From Nitriliruptoraceae bacterium (GTDB lineage: Bacteria > Actinomycetota > Nitriliruptoria > Nitriliruptorales > Nitriliruptoraceae): a stretch of DNA of 33,364 bases. This document shows, in pieces, positions 14,894-22,728 of this stretch. The translations under genes were made by a program, and so were the position numbers. The notes beneath the pieces were generated by a model that was not told where the DNA came from, did not search any database, and saw only the letters and a list, made by a program, of their open reading frames with translations. The stretch is taken from NCBI GenBank assembly GCA_020832455.1, contig JAFIEQ010000034.1, forward strand, positions 1 to 33,364, written 5' to 3'. The stretch's first letter is position 1. Every line of letters starts with the position of its first letter.

Positions 14894-15697
14894 ATGGATC
14901 GTGCCGAGCCGGGTCACGAGCCCGACGGTCCCCGCCCCGACGACCCGTCCACGGATGCGGTCCCCGGGCGCTACCCGACGGCGCCGTCGTGGCTGCGCGA
15001 GGTACCGCTCGCGCACCGTGGGCTGCACGGCGCGGGGATCCCCGAGAACTCGCTGGCGGCGTTCGAGGCGGCGGCCACCGCCGGTTACGGCGTCGAGCTC
15101 GACGTGTTCCTCAGTGCCGACGGGGTGCCCGTCGTGCTGCACGACCCATCGTTGCAGCGCGTCGCGGGTCTCGACCGGCAGGTGGGGCAGCTGACCGCCG
15201 CGGAGCTCGCCGAGGTGCGGCTCGGGGGCAGCGACCAGCACGTCCCGACCCTGCAGGAGGCGCTCGCCACGCTGCGCGCGGTCCCGGTGATGGTGGAGCT
15301 CAAGCAGGGGCGGCTGCGCGCCGGTGCGCTCGAGAGCGCGACCGCTGCGTTGCTCGACACGCACGACGGTCCGTGGTGCGTCGCGAGCTTCAACCCGGTC
15401 GCGGTGCGGTGGTTCCGCCGCAACCGGCCCCAGGCGGTCCGCGTCTTGACCGCGACCGCGGAGCCGATCGACGGCGTCCCGGCCGTGGTCGGTCGACGGC
15501 TCGCCCGCCTCGCGGACCTGCGCTCGGTCCACCCGCACGCGGTGAGCTACCACCTCGACAGCATCCCGCACCCCGCCACGGACGCCTGGCGCGCTCGGGG
15601 CGGGGTGCTGGTCACGTGGACGGCCGTGGGCGAGGACGGGATCCGCCGCGGCCGCGAACGTGCGGACAACGTCATCTTCGAGCACGCCGAGCCCTGA
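14894..15697 (+). CDS. Glycerophosphodiester phosphodiesterase
   Basis: 267 residues, ATG 14894. It would hydrolyse glycerophosphodiesters from phospholipid turnover to sn-glycerol-3-phosphate and an alcohol. GDPD-family motifs are in order: LAHRGLHGAGIPENSLAAFE (HRG plus EN), GVELDVFLSADGVPVVLHDP (the Glu/Asp pair and the second His), VPTLQEAL, VMVELKQGR, and a late VLVTWTAV strand. No signal peptide is visible, so it is probably cytoplasmic. It sits between hemB and hemL with short gaps (4 and 34 bases) and appears to ride in the heme operon; no functional tie to heme is evident. Confidence 0.88.
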   Translation: MDRAEPGHEPDGPRPDDPSTDAVPGRYPTAPSWLREVPLAHRGLHGAGIPENSLAAFEAAATAGYGVELDVFLSADGVPVVLHDPSLQRVAGLDRQVGQLTAAELAEVRLGGSDQHVPTLQEALATLRAVPVMVELKQGRLRAGALESATAALLDTHDGPWCVASFNPVAVRWFRRNRPQAVRVLTATAEPIDGVPAVVGRRLARLADLRSVHPHAVSYHLDSIPHPATDAWRARGGVLVTWTAVGEDGIRRGRERADNVIFEHAEP

Positions 15698-15731
15698 TCG
15701 CCGGCGTCGCGCAACCACGACAGGAACTGCC

Positions 15732-17021
15732 ATGTCCCACGACGCGTCCGATCGCCTGTACCGACGTGCCCTCGAGGCCATCCCGGGTGGGGTGAACTCC
15801 CCCGTGCGCGCGTTCAACTCGGTCGGGGGCACGCCGCGCTTCATCACCCGTGGGGAGGGCGCGACGCTCGTCGACGCCGATGGCAACCGCTACGTCGACC
15901 TCGTCAACTCCTGGGGACCGCTGCTGTTCGGGCACGCCCGCCGCGAGGTGTTGGACGCGGCGAGCGCGGCGCTGGGGCGCGGGTCCTCCTTCGGCGCGCC
16001 GACGGAGGGTGAGATCGTGCTCGCGGAGGCGATCATCGACGCGGTGCCCTCGATCGAACGGGTGCGGCTGACCAACTCCGGCACCGAGGCGGGCATGAGC
16101 GCGGTCCGACTGGCCCGGGGGGCCACGGGCCGCGACAAGCTGCTGAAGTTCGTCGGGCACTACCACGGACACTCGGACGCGCTGCTGGTCGCGGCCGGTT
16201 CCGGGGTCGCGAGCCTGGGGATCCCGGGGAGCCCCGGCATCACGCAGGGCGCGGCGCAGGACACCATCCTCGTGCCCTGGAACGACGAGGAGGCGGTGCG
16301 CGCGGCGGTCGCGACCCACGGCGACGACCTGGCTGCGATCCTCGCGGAGCCGGTGCCCGCGAACATGAACCTGGTGCCCCCGGCCCCCGGCTTCCTCGCC
16401 TTCCTGCGGGCGCAGGCGGACGCGTGCGGCGCCGTGCTGGTGTTCGACGAGGTCATCAGCGGCTTCCGCCTGGCCCGGGGCGGTGCCCAGCAGGTCCACG
16501 GGGTGCTGCCCGACATCACGGTGCTGGGCAAGATCGTGGGTGGGGGGTTCCCCCTGGCGGCGTTCGGTGGCCGGGCGGATCTGATGGACCACCTCGCCCC
16601 GGTCGGCCCCGTCTACCAGGCGGGGACCCTGTCGGGGAACCCGGTCGCCGTCGCCGCCGGCATCGCGAACCTGGGCCTGCTGACCGACGACGTCTACGAC
16701 TGCCTCGAGGGGGCCACCCGGATCATCGCCGAGGGGTTCACGGCCGCGTTCGAGGCGGCCGGGGTCACCGCGCAGGTGATCCGCCACGGCACCCTGGCCG
16801 GCGTCGTCTTCGCCGACGAGGCGCCCACGCGCTACGAGGACGTCGCCGGGGCGGACCACGACGCCTACGCGCGGTTCTTCCACGCGATGCTGGACCGGGG
16901 GGTCTACCTGGCACCGTCCGGCTACGAGGTGATCTTCACCTCGATGGCCCTGGAACAGCCGATCCTCGACCAGATCCTCGACGCGGCCCACGGCGCCGCG
17001 CAGCAGATGGCGGCGGGCTGA
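15732..17021 (+). CDS. hemL: Glutamate-1-semialdehyde 2,1-aminomutase
   Basis: 429 residues, ATG 15732 with CAGGAA upstream. This PLP enzyme turns glutamate-1-semialdehyde, the product of HemA, into 5-aminolevulinate. Typical blocks are LYRRALEAIPGGVNSPVRAF, YVDLVNSWGPLLFGH, LTNSGTEAGMSAVRLARG, KFVGHYHGHSDALL, LVFDEVISGFRLA and the PLP Lys in TVLGKIVGGGFPLAAFGGR, then YQAGTLSGNPVAVAAG. Length is standard. With hemA, hemB, hemC and hemD it completes the route from glutamyl-tRNA to uroporphyrinogen III within this window. A strong hairpin 26 bases after the stop may end the transcript. Confidence 0.97.
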   Translation: MSHDASDRLYRRALEAIPGGVNSPVRAFNSVGGTPRFITRGEGATLVDADGNRYVDLVNSWGPLLFGHARREVLDAASAALGRGSSFGAPTEGEIVLAEAIIDAVPSIERVRLTNSGTEAGMSAVRLARGATGRDKLLKFVGHYHGHSDALLVAAGSGVASLGIPGSPGITQGAAQDTILVPWNDEEAVRAAVATHGDDLAAILAEPVPANMNLVPPAPGFLAFLRAQADACGAVLVFDEVISGFRLARGGAQQVHGVLPDITVLGKIVGGGFPLAAFGGRADLMDHLAPVGPVYQAGTLSGNPVAVAAGIANLGLLTDDVYDCLEGATRIIAEGFTAAFEAAGVTAQVIRHGTLAGVVFADEAPTRYEDVAGADHDAYARFFHAMLDRGVYLAPSGYEVIFTSMALEQPILDQILDAAHGAAQQMAAG

Positions 17022-17046
17022 GTGCGACCGGCGCCGTGACCGCTCG

Positions 17047-17076
17047 CCCGTGGGGCGTGACCGCCGCGCCCACGGG
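17047..17076 (+). terminator. Probable terminator hairpin after hemL
   Basis: CCCGTGGG (17047-17054) and CCCACGGG (17069-17076) form a perfect 8-bp stem that extends inward by about 3 pairs (GCG/CGC with one bulged G). It lies 26 bases past the hemL stop and before the candidate cytochrome promoter. No T-run follows. Confidence 0.5.
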
Positions 17077-17125
17077 TCGGCGGTGGCGCCGAACCCGGCG
17101 ATGGGCCGCCATCCACCCCGTCCGA

Positions 17126-17155
17126 TTGTCCGGGTCCGAGCCCGGTTGGTACCTT
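17126..17155 (+). promoter_or_regulatory. Candidate promoter of the b6f-like cytochrome operon
   Basis: TTGTCC (17126-17131) and TACCTT (17150-17155), spaced 18 bases apart, fit an actinobacterial housekeeping promoter. It lies after the hemL hairpin and about 160 bases before the first gene of the cytochrome operon. Confidence 0.4.
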
Positions 17156-17317
17156 GGCGGGGCAGCGTCGGGACCGGTGCGCACCATGCATCGTCCGAGA
17201 CGTGTCCGGTCCGGCCCGTGACAGACGGTCAGGATCCCGGGACACGCCCCGGATCGCCCCGAACGACCACGGTGTCCGGTGACGGACGCCCCGACCAGAT
17301 CGACGACGAGGTGCAGC

Positions 17318-17833
17318 GTGGGTCAGTTCTTCGCGGACTTCATCGCGACGGCGCCCGATGCCCTGCGTGCGCTCTACCAGTTCGGCGACCCCGCCGGTCT
17401 CGGGCGTGGGTGGGTCGGTGCCGCGATCATGTTCCTGTGGCTCGGGCCGCTCGGTGTCCTGCCGCTCTACGTCGCCAAGCTGACCTACGGCAAGCACGAG
17501 TGGGTGTCGGCGACGATGGGGATCATGGGCGCATCCAGTCTGCTGTGGTGGCTGCACGGGGTCATCCCGCACGGGTGGATCCAGTTCACGGAGTCCAACC
17601 GCGGGCTGCTCGAGGGCACCGTCATCCCGGCCAGCGCCGGGATCGACGTCTCGGAGGACTACGGTATCGACATCGCGTCCAACCTCTCCTGCGTGATCAC
17701 CGTGGGCCGCGGGGGGGGGTTGATGTGGGGGGGCAGGGGGGTCCCCGTGTGGGGTGCGGTGCGCATGCAGCGCAGCTACCCCAAGACCCTCGCCGCGGGC
17801 GAGACCAAGCCGGAGGCCGGCGGGTACAAGTGA
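17318..17833 (+). CDS. Unknown membrane protein, first gene of the cytochrome operon
   Basis: 171 residues from GTG 17318, chosen because GAGGTG lies 7 bases upstream and the protein then begins MGQFFADFIATAPDALRALY; an upstream in-frame GTG at 17279 would add 13 residues. I do not recognise the family. Hydrophobic segments: WVGAAIMFLWLGPLGVLPLYVA (about 30-51), VSATMGIMGASSLLWWLHGVI (about 61-81), and a third near the C-terminus interrupted by G-run codons (17708-17745), where the protein reads VGRGGGLMWGGRGVPVWG. That last stretch has implausible Arg and Pro for a span and probably contains miscalled bases. The position directly before the ferredoxin and cytochrome b genes suggests an added subunit or assembly factor of the complex. 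Confidence 0.65.
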   Translation: MGQFFADFIATAPDALRALYQFGDPAGLGRGWVGAAIMFLWLGPLGVLPLYVAKLTYGKHEWVSATMGIMGASSLLWWLHGVIPHGWIQFTESNRGLLEGTVIPASAGIDVSEDYGIDIASNLSCVITVGRGGGLMWGGRGVPVWGAVRMQRSYPKTLAAGETKPEAGGYK

Positions 17834-17921
17834 CCCACCGCCCCATCCGGCGGTGAGCGCAGCCGGCGGGTGACGAGCCGAGCAGGACCGACACACACCA
17901 GACACAGGAAGGAGGGGAGCG

Positions 17922-18266
17922 ATGGGCAAGACCGACAAGGGCGAGCATCCACTGATGTTCGACGACTACACGGTCCAGCAGGTCGACCCCCAGTGGCTGC
18001 AGGAACGGGTCAAGCCCAAGCGACACATCGGGCTCACCCCGGAACTGTGCATCCTGTGTCGGGCATGCGAGGACGTGTGCCCCTGGGAGTGCATCTACAT
18101 GATGTCCCCGTCCATCATCAAGGACGCGGACAGTCCGGCGCTGACGACGCTTGCGGAGCAGTCGCACGCCGTCTTCATCATCGACGACAACGAATGCACG
18201 CGCTGCGCGATCTGCGTGGAGCGCTGCCCCTCCGACGCCCTGTGGCTCGGACGCGTCGACGGCTGA
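17922..18266 (+). CDS. 2x[4Fe-4S] ferredoxin (NuoI-like) in the cytochrome operon
   Basis: 114 residues with a very strong Shine-Dalgarno (AAGGAGGGGAG) before ATG 17922. Two classical clusters are visible: Cys43, 46, 49, 53 followed by Pro (CILCRACEDVCP), and Cys92, 95, 98, 102 followed by Pro (CTRCAICVERCP), with one more Cys at 57. Layout and length resemble the NuoI/8Fe ferredoxin family, but no other complex I gene is near. Between the two clusters is a 38-residue spacer, longer than in small bacterial ferredoxins. Its place between a membrane protein and cytochrome b6 suggests that it delivers or accepts electrons at the cytoplasmic side of the quinol complex. That role is inference. No signal peptide. 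Confidence 0.9.
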   Translation: MGKTDKGEHPLMFDDYTVQQVDPQWLQERVKPKRHIGLTPELCILCRACEDVCPWECIYMMSPSIIKDADSPALTTLAEQSHAVFIIDDNECTRCAICVERCPSDALWLGRVDG

Positions 18267-18341
18267 CCGACGACGATCCCCCGCTCCCTGACGCCACGCC
18301 GGCTGACGGGTCGCAGCACCGACACCTCACGAGGAACCGAC

Positions 18342-19097
18342 GTGGCGAACAAGGACCTCAAGACCACGGTCCAGGACAACGTCATCTGGAAGTCGATCTT
18401 CCGGCCGGGCTCGATCTACCGCAAGGGCTACCGCGACACCTCGCGGGACCGTGCGCTGGCCTCGATGAACAACGTCCTCTACCACCTGCACCCGGTGAAG
18501 GTGAAGCGGCACGGGCTGAAGCTCACCTACACCTACTGCCTCGGTGGGCTGAGCTTCTTCATGTTCATCCTGCTCACGGTGACGGGCATCTTCCTGATGT
18601 TCTTCTACACCCCGGCGGCGGGTGCCGGTACGGAGATCGCCTACCTCAACATGCGGGAGCTCTCCGCGTCGGTGACCTTCGGTCAGCTGGTGCGCAACCT
18701 GCATCGCTGGGGCGCGCACGCGATGGTCTTCACCGTCTTCCTCCATATGGCGCGGGTGTTCTACCACGGCGCCTACAAGCCGCCGCGCGAGTTCAACTGG
18801 GTCGTGGGCGTGATCCTGCTCACGCTCACGCTGCTGCTGTCGTTCACCGGTTACCTGCTGCCCTGGGACCAGCTCGCGCTGTGGGCCGTCACCGTCGGTA
18901 CCAACATGATGGGCTTCACCCCCGTCTTCGGCGACCAGGTCCAGTTCGTGCTCCTCGGTGGCGTGGAGATCGGCCCCAACACCCTGCTGCGCTGGTACGT
19001 GCTGCACGTGCTGTTCATCCCCTTCGTCACGGTCATCTTCCTCGCGGTCCACTTCTGGCGGATCCGCAAGGACGGTGGCATCTCCGGTCCCCTGTGA
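18342..19097 (+). CDS. petB: Cytochrome b6-like subunit of a b6f-type quinol:cytochrome c reductase
   Basis: 251 residues from GTG 18342. It is the four-helix, two-heme b6 half of a split cytochrome b. Heme b ligand pairs are His121/His222 and His135/His237, with the b6-type spacing of 14 between the first pair and 15 between the second. Cys66 in [12 protein letters not shown] aligns with the Cys that attaches heme ci (cn) in b6f complexes, and the protein ends [11 protein letters not shown], very like plastid PetB. It carries electrons from quinol across the membrane. The N-terminal 60 residues are longer and more basic than in PetB. Typical actinobacteria have a fused QcrB, so this split form is unusual for the phylum. 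Confidence 0.93.
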   Translation: MANKDLKTTVQDNVIWKSIFRPGSIYRKGYRDTSRDRALASMNNVLYHLHPVKVKRHGLKLTYTYCLGGLSFFMFILLTVTGIFLMFFYTPAAGAGTEIAYLNMRELSASVTFGQLVRNLHRWGAHAMVFTVFLHMARVFYHGAYKPPREFNWVVGVILLTLTLLLSFTGYLLPWDQLALWAVTVGTNMMGFTPVFGDQVQFVLLGGVEIGPNTLLRWYVLHVLFIPFVTVIFLAVHFWRIRKDGGISGPL

Positions 19098-19188
19098 TCC
19101 GCCGTGATCACCCGACGTCCACGTCCTTGAAGCCGGGACGCCGCGCCACGCTGCGGAGCTGGAGCGCACACGCGAGAGAGGCACGACG

Positions 19189-20034
19189 ATGAGCGACGAG
19201 GTCTCGATCGACCAGGAGGTCTACGACCGCCTGATCGGTGAGGGCAAGAGCGAGCGCATCGCCCGGGCGAAGGCCAAGGCGGCATCCGTCCGCAAGGCCA
19301 AGCTCGCCGAGGGCGCGACGCTCGGCCCCCGCCCCGCCGAGCAGGCTGCCAAGGCGCTCGAGGAGTTCCGCGCCAACGCCGGTGGCGGCGGTGGGGTCGC
19401 GACCAAGACCGCCGCGCCGGCCGACGCCGGCGGTGGTGGGGGACGCCTGACCCCCGAGGAGCGCGCGGCTCGCGTCGCGGCGTCGCTCGGCAACGGTGGT
19501 GCCAAGGAACCGGCGTCGATGGGCGTGCCCCAGTCGGGCGACCACACCCACCGCCTGCTCGCGCTCGTCCCGCCCGCCGGCATCCAGCAGGTCCAGGCCA
19601 AGCAGCAGGACAAGGTCTACACCTGGCCGCACCTGCTGCTCGTGGAGTTCGTGTCGCTGCTCGCGGCCGGCTCACTGCTGCTGATCGCCTCGTTCTTCCT
19701 CGACGCCCCGCTCGGGTCGCTCGCGAACCCCAACGAGGTGCCCTCGATCAACAAGGCGCCGTGGTACTTCATGGGGCTGCAGGAACTGCTCGCCTACTTC
19801 CACCCGATGATCGCCGGCGTGACCCTGCCCGGTGTGTTCCTCGTCGCGTTGATGGCGGCCCCCTACATCGACAAGAACCCCTCCGCGAAGCCCGAGAACC
19901 GCAAGGTCGCCAACATGGCCTTCACGTTCTTCCTCACCTTCTGGGGCCTGCTGGTCATCATCGGCTCGTTCCTGCGAGGTGCGGGCTACGAATGGGTGTG
20001 GCCATGGGTCCAAGGACTCGGGTTCACCCTCTAG
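19189..20034 (+). CDS. petD: Cytochrome b6f subunit IV-like protein with long N-terminal extension
   Basis: 281 residues, ATG 19189 with GAGAGAGGC upstream. Residues 144-281 are the three-helix C-terminal half of cytochrome b: YTWPHLLLVEF, a span to LIASFFLDAPLG, the quinol-site loop INKAPWYFMGLQELLAYF (APWY at 190-193 in place of PEWY, as in some bacterial menaquinol complexes), then two more spans. Plain subunit IV has about 160 residues. Here residues 1-143 form an extra cytoplasmic part: a charged helical segment (VYDRLIGEGKSERIARAKAK and onward to about 60), Gly-rich linkers and a second short helix LTPEERAARVAASL. The extension could dock the ferredoxin encoded two genes upstream, but that is only a guess. 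Confidence 0.9.
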   Translation: MSDEVSIDQEVYDRLIGEGKSERIARAKAKAASVRKAKLAEGATLGPRPAEQAAKALEEFRANAGGGGGVATKTAAPADAGGGGGRLTPEERAARVAASLGNGGAKEPASMGVPQSGDHTHRLLALVPPAGIQQVQAKQQDKVYTWPHLLLVEFVSLLAAGSLLLIASFFLDAPLGSLANPNEVPSINKAPWYFMGLQELLAYFHPMIAGVTLPGVFLVALMAAPYIDKNPSAKPENRKVANMAFTFFLTFWGLLVIIGSFLRGAGYEWVWPWVQGLGFTL

Positions 20035-20109
20035 CTCCATCCCGACGGTCAGCGAGCGCGACGGCGCGACCCGCCCCCCGCGCACCGACCACACACGAAA
20101 GACGCCGAC

Positions 20110-20808
20110 ATGGCAGACGAGAAGAAGCCCCGCTTCGAACTCAAGCCCGTCGAACGCCGCACGTTCCTGCGTTACAGCCTGCTCGGCTCCGTCGGCGCGG
20201 GGCTGGGTGGCTTCGGCCTGGCGTCGTTGGGATTCCTCTACCCGCGGACCGGCGACTGTCTGTTCGGTGAGGCCGGGTGGTTGGGAGCCGGCCTCGGTGG
20301 GTTCGGGCTGGCGTCGCTCGGGATGCTGTGGCCTCGGCTCGGTGACGGCCTGTTCGGTGAGGTCGCCCTCGGGTCCGCGGAGGACCTCTACGACGAGATC
20401 ACCTCCGAGCGGTCCCCGCGGCGTTTCCCCGACGGCGGCATCAGCGTGATCACCTGGGACGCCACCTCGAGTTCCGCGATGCGGGCCTACGGCGAGGAGC
20501 ACGCGATCTTCCCCGATGGGGAGCGTGGTCTGCAGGCCATCAACACCCAGTCGTGCCCGCACCTGGGCTGCGGGGTCCCGTGGTGCCAGACCTCGCAGTG
20601 GTTCGAGTGCCCCTGCCACGGCTCGCGCTACAACCGCTACGGCGAGTGGACCGGCGGTCCGGCTCCCCGTGGTCTCGACCGTTACGTCTCGTTCATCGAC
20701 GACGACGGCCAGTTCGTCGTCGACCTCGGCGAGGGGTTGACCGGTCCCGCTCGGACCGCGAACGCACTCGAGCAGTCGCCCGAGGGCCCGTCCTGCGTGG
20801 ATGCGTGA
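20110..20808 (+). CDS. petC: Rieske iron-sulfur protein with duplicated anchor segment
   Basis: 232 residues, ATG 20110. The [2Fe-2S] site is complete: Cys149 and His151 in CPHLGCG, Cys167 and His170 in CPCHGS, with Cys154 and Cys169 for the disulfide. The N-terminus ERRTFLRYSLLG looks like a twin-arginine signal-anchor, as Rieske proteins often use. Residues 29-58 and 59-88 are a tandem repeat of the membrane/hinge segment (GAGLGGFGLASLG...PR.GD.LFGE), 22 of the first 26 positions identical, so the protein has two hydrophobic segments where one is expected. The C-terminus after the cluster binding fold is normal. It takes electrons from quinol and passes them to cytochrome c. Confidence 0.93.
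   Translation: MADEKKPRFELKPVERRTFLRYSLLGSVGAGLGGFGLASLGFLYPRTGDCLFGEAGWLGAGLGGFGLASLGMLWPRLGDGLFGEVALGSAEDLYDEITSERSPRRFPDGGISVITWDATSSSAMRAYGEEHAIFPDGERGLQAINTQSCPHLGCGVPWCQTSQWFECPCHGSRYNRYGEWTGGPAPRGLDRYVSFIDDDGQFVVDLGEGLTGPARTANALEQSPEGPSCVDA
20194..20373 (+). repeat. Tandem 90-bp duplication inside the Rieske gene
   Basis: Two in-frame 90-base units (20194-20283 and 20284-20373) encode nearly the same 26 residues, followed by 4 that differ. Among the 22 identical residues about half use different synonymous codons (for example GGC/GGA, TTG/CTC, CCG/CCT). The duplication is therefore old and kept at protein level, and is not an assembly stutter. Confidence 0.8.
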
Positions 20809-20824
20809 GTTGGGAGCCCACCTG

Positions 20825-21817
20825 ATGTTGCAGCCGTTGTTCGCCGTCGAAGCCGGCGGCGCCACCGTTCCGGTGACGATCCTGTTGGTCGCCCTGGTCG
20901 GGTTCGGGGTCGCCTACTTCGTCGTGGGCCCGGGCAAGCGCAAGGGACCCAAGCGCTACGGGGACATCCCGCTGGCGATGCGTCCCTACCACTCCGACGA
21001 GGAGCTCGAGACCACGGGCATGGAGCGGGCGATGGCCTGGGGCGTCGCCCTGGCCGTGTTCGCCTCGCTGTTCCTGCCGCTGTACTGGCTGATCGAGCCG
21101 GACCGCATCGAGCGCGCGGTCGATCAGTTCTACGAGGAGGACGTCGCCGCGGGGCGCGCCGAGTACCAGAACGCCTGCGCGTCGTGCCACGGGGTCAACC
21201 TCGAGGGCGGCTCCGCGCCGCACCCGGATCCGGACGTCGACACGCCCTGGCCGGCCCCCGCGCTCGACAACATCGTGGCGCGCTACCAGGACTCGGAGAT
21301 CGTCACCGACGTGCAGGAGTTCATCATCCTGACGCTGGTCCACGGCCGTAACGGCACCCCGATGCAGGCCTTCGGGGTCGCCAACGGCGGCACCTACTCC
21401 GACAACCAGCTCGACCAGATCACCGCCTACATCCTGTCGGTGCAGACCGGGGAGCTCCCGCAGGCGCAGGAGTTCGTCGGTCGCTCCGGCGAGGACGTGT
21501 ACGAGAACAACTGCGCCCGTTGCCACGGTCAGCAGGCGGAGGGCTGGGTCGGGCCGCAGCTGCTCAACGTGTTCGAACGCTACGGCTGGACCGGTGAGGA
21601 CGACGCGAGCCTCGAGTCCGCGCGCGCGGCGGTCCGTCAGGTGCTCTACGAGGGCCGCAACCTCGTGGGCAACGCGCCGATGCCCGCGTTCGACCAGGAA
21701 CTGACCGATGACGCCATCGAGGCGGTCATCGACCACCTGCAGGAGATCCAGCAGCTCGACGGTCCGAGCTTCGGCCAGATCGGCGGGGACCCGGTGCCCG
21801 GGGAGGAAGAGGACTGA
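20825..21817 (+). CDS. Membrane-anchored diheme cytochrome c
   Basis: 330 residues from ATG 20825, chosen for the GGGAG 8 bases upstream; ATG 20801 in the same frame would add eight residues and overlap the Rieske gene. Two membrane spans come first (VTILLVALVGFGVAYFVVG, about 17-35, and MAWGVALAVFASLFLPLYWLI, about 70-90). Then follow two c-type domains with CASCH (118-122) and CARCH (230-234); candidate distal Met ligands are in TPMQAF and APMPAF. It would take electrons from the Rieske protein and pass them to a terminal oxidase or soluble carrier. Diheme c subunits replace cytochrome f or c1 in several actinobacterial and Firmicutes complexes. The heme attachment system needed for it is encoded downstream. 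Confidence 0.9.
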   Translation: MLQPLFAVEAGGATVPVTILLVALVGFGVAYFVVGPGKRKGPKRYGDIPLAMRPYHSDEELETTGMERAMAWGVALAVFASLFLPLYWLIEPDRIERAVDQFYEEDVAAGRAEYQNACASCHGVNLEGGSAPHPDPDVDTPWPAPALDNIVARYQDSEIVTDVQEFIILTLVHGRNGTPMQAFGVANGGTYSDNQLDQITAYILSVQTGELPQAQEFVGRSGEDVYENNCARCHGQQAEGWVGPQLLNVFERYGWTGEDDASLESARAAVRQVLYEGRNLVGNAPMPAFDQELTDDAIEAVIDHLQEIQQLDGPSFGQIGGDPVPGEEED

Positions 21818-22728
21818 TGATGGAGCTGCTGTTCCTGGCGGTCGAGGAAGCGATCCCGGCCGACCACCCCGCCGCCTACCTCGCGGTGCCGTTGGGCCTG
21901 CTGTTCATGTCGGGCTCGGTCTACGTGCTGCTGTGGTCCAACTACGGCGCGAAGAAGGCCGGCGCGATCTACGGCACGGCGTTCTTCGGCTTCGCCTTCC
22001 TCATCGGCGTGTTCTGGTGGTTCGGCGGGCCCGGTATCCCCGCAGGGACGGGTATCTCGCACCTGCCGGGCCAGACCGGGGATCACTACTCCGACCAGTG
22101 GTACGGCTTCGAGGCGACCTCGCCGCGAGCCGACTTCTTCGACATCGACGGGATCGAGTTCCAGTCCGTCGAAGCGTTCGCCGGGGTCCCGGACCTCGAC
22201 GAGGAGGAGTTGCAGGACGAGCCACTGTTCGGCTCGTTGGCCGGGCAGGCCGGCACGGCCCAGTCCGCCATGCAGGAGCAGTTCCTGCCCGTCGACGACA
22301 ACAACGTGGCCGTCCTCGGGACCACCCGCCGTGCCGCCTACGAGGAGGACGCCGTCGCCCAGGAGCCCGCGGACGCCTTCGGGCGTGCGCAGCCCTTCTT
22401 CGGGGTCCAGACGGTCGGCGACACCCTGCTCGGTGAGGATGCCTCGACGGGCCTGCTCATCGCCGCACAGACCTTCCAGGCCACCGCCACGTTCACCGAC
22501 GAGGACGGCATCCCGTTCGACCCGGTGCCCGTCGGTGACGAGGTGACCTGGTACGCCTTCTACGACCCGGGCGCGGAGTGGATCCCGTCGATGATCTGGT
22601 CGCTGATCTCCCTCGTCGGGTTCGCGCTCAGCCTGTTCTGGCTCGACCGTCTCGAGATGCGGGACAAGCGGCGCGAGACCGTCGAGGTCGAGGAGCCCGA
22701 GCGTCTCAAGGTCCCGATCGCGCAATAG
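21817..22728 (+). CDS. Unknown membrane protein, last gene of the cytochrome operon
   Basis: 303 residues; the ATG overlaps the cytochrome c stop by one base (TGATG), so translation is likely coupled. The family is not recognised. Two spans at the N-terminus (AAYLAVPLGLLFMSGSVYVLL and AGAIYGTAFFGFAFLIGVFWWF) are followed by an acidic external part (about 70-245) and a final span (WIPSMIWSLISLVGFALSLFW), ending in a charged tail. The external part has no Cys and no metal motif; it includes VTWYAFYDPGAEW just before the last span and an ATATFTDEDGIPFD beta-like segment. The position makes it a likely added subunit of the b6f-like complex or an interface to a terminal oxidase; neither is shown by sequence. 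Confidence 0.75.
   Translation: MMELLFLAVEEAIPADHPAAYLAVPLGLLFMSGSVYVLLWSNYGAKKAGAIYGTAFFGFAFLIGVFWWFGGPGIPAGTGISHLPGQTGDHYSDQWYGFEATSPRADFFDIDGIEFQSVEAFAGVPDLDEEELQDEPLFGSLAGQAGTAQSAMQEQFLPVDDNNVAVLGTTRRAAYEEDAVAQEPADAFGRAQPFFGVQTVGDTLLGEDASTGLLIAAQTFQATATFTDEDGIPFDPVPVGDEVTWYAFYDPGAEWIPSMIWSLISLVGFALSLFWLDRLEMRDKRRETVEVEEPERLKVPIAQ

Noticed and set aside
17922-18266. Complex I subunit NuoI
   Set aside because: The two 4Fe-4S motifs fit, but no other nuo gene is near and the neighbours are cytochrome b and Rieske genes, so it is called a ferredoxin of the cytochrome operon.
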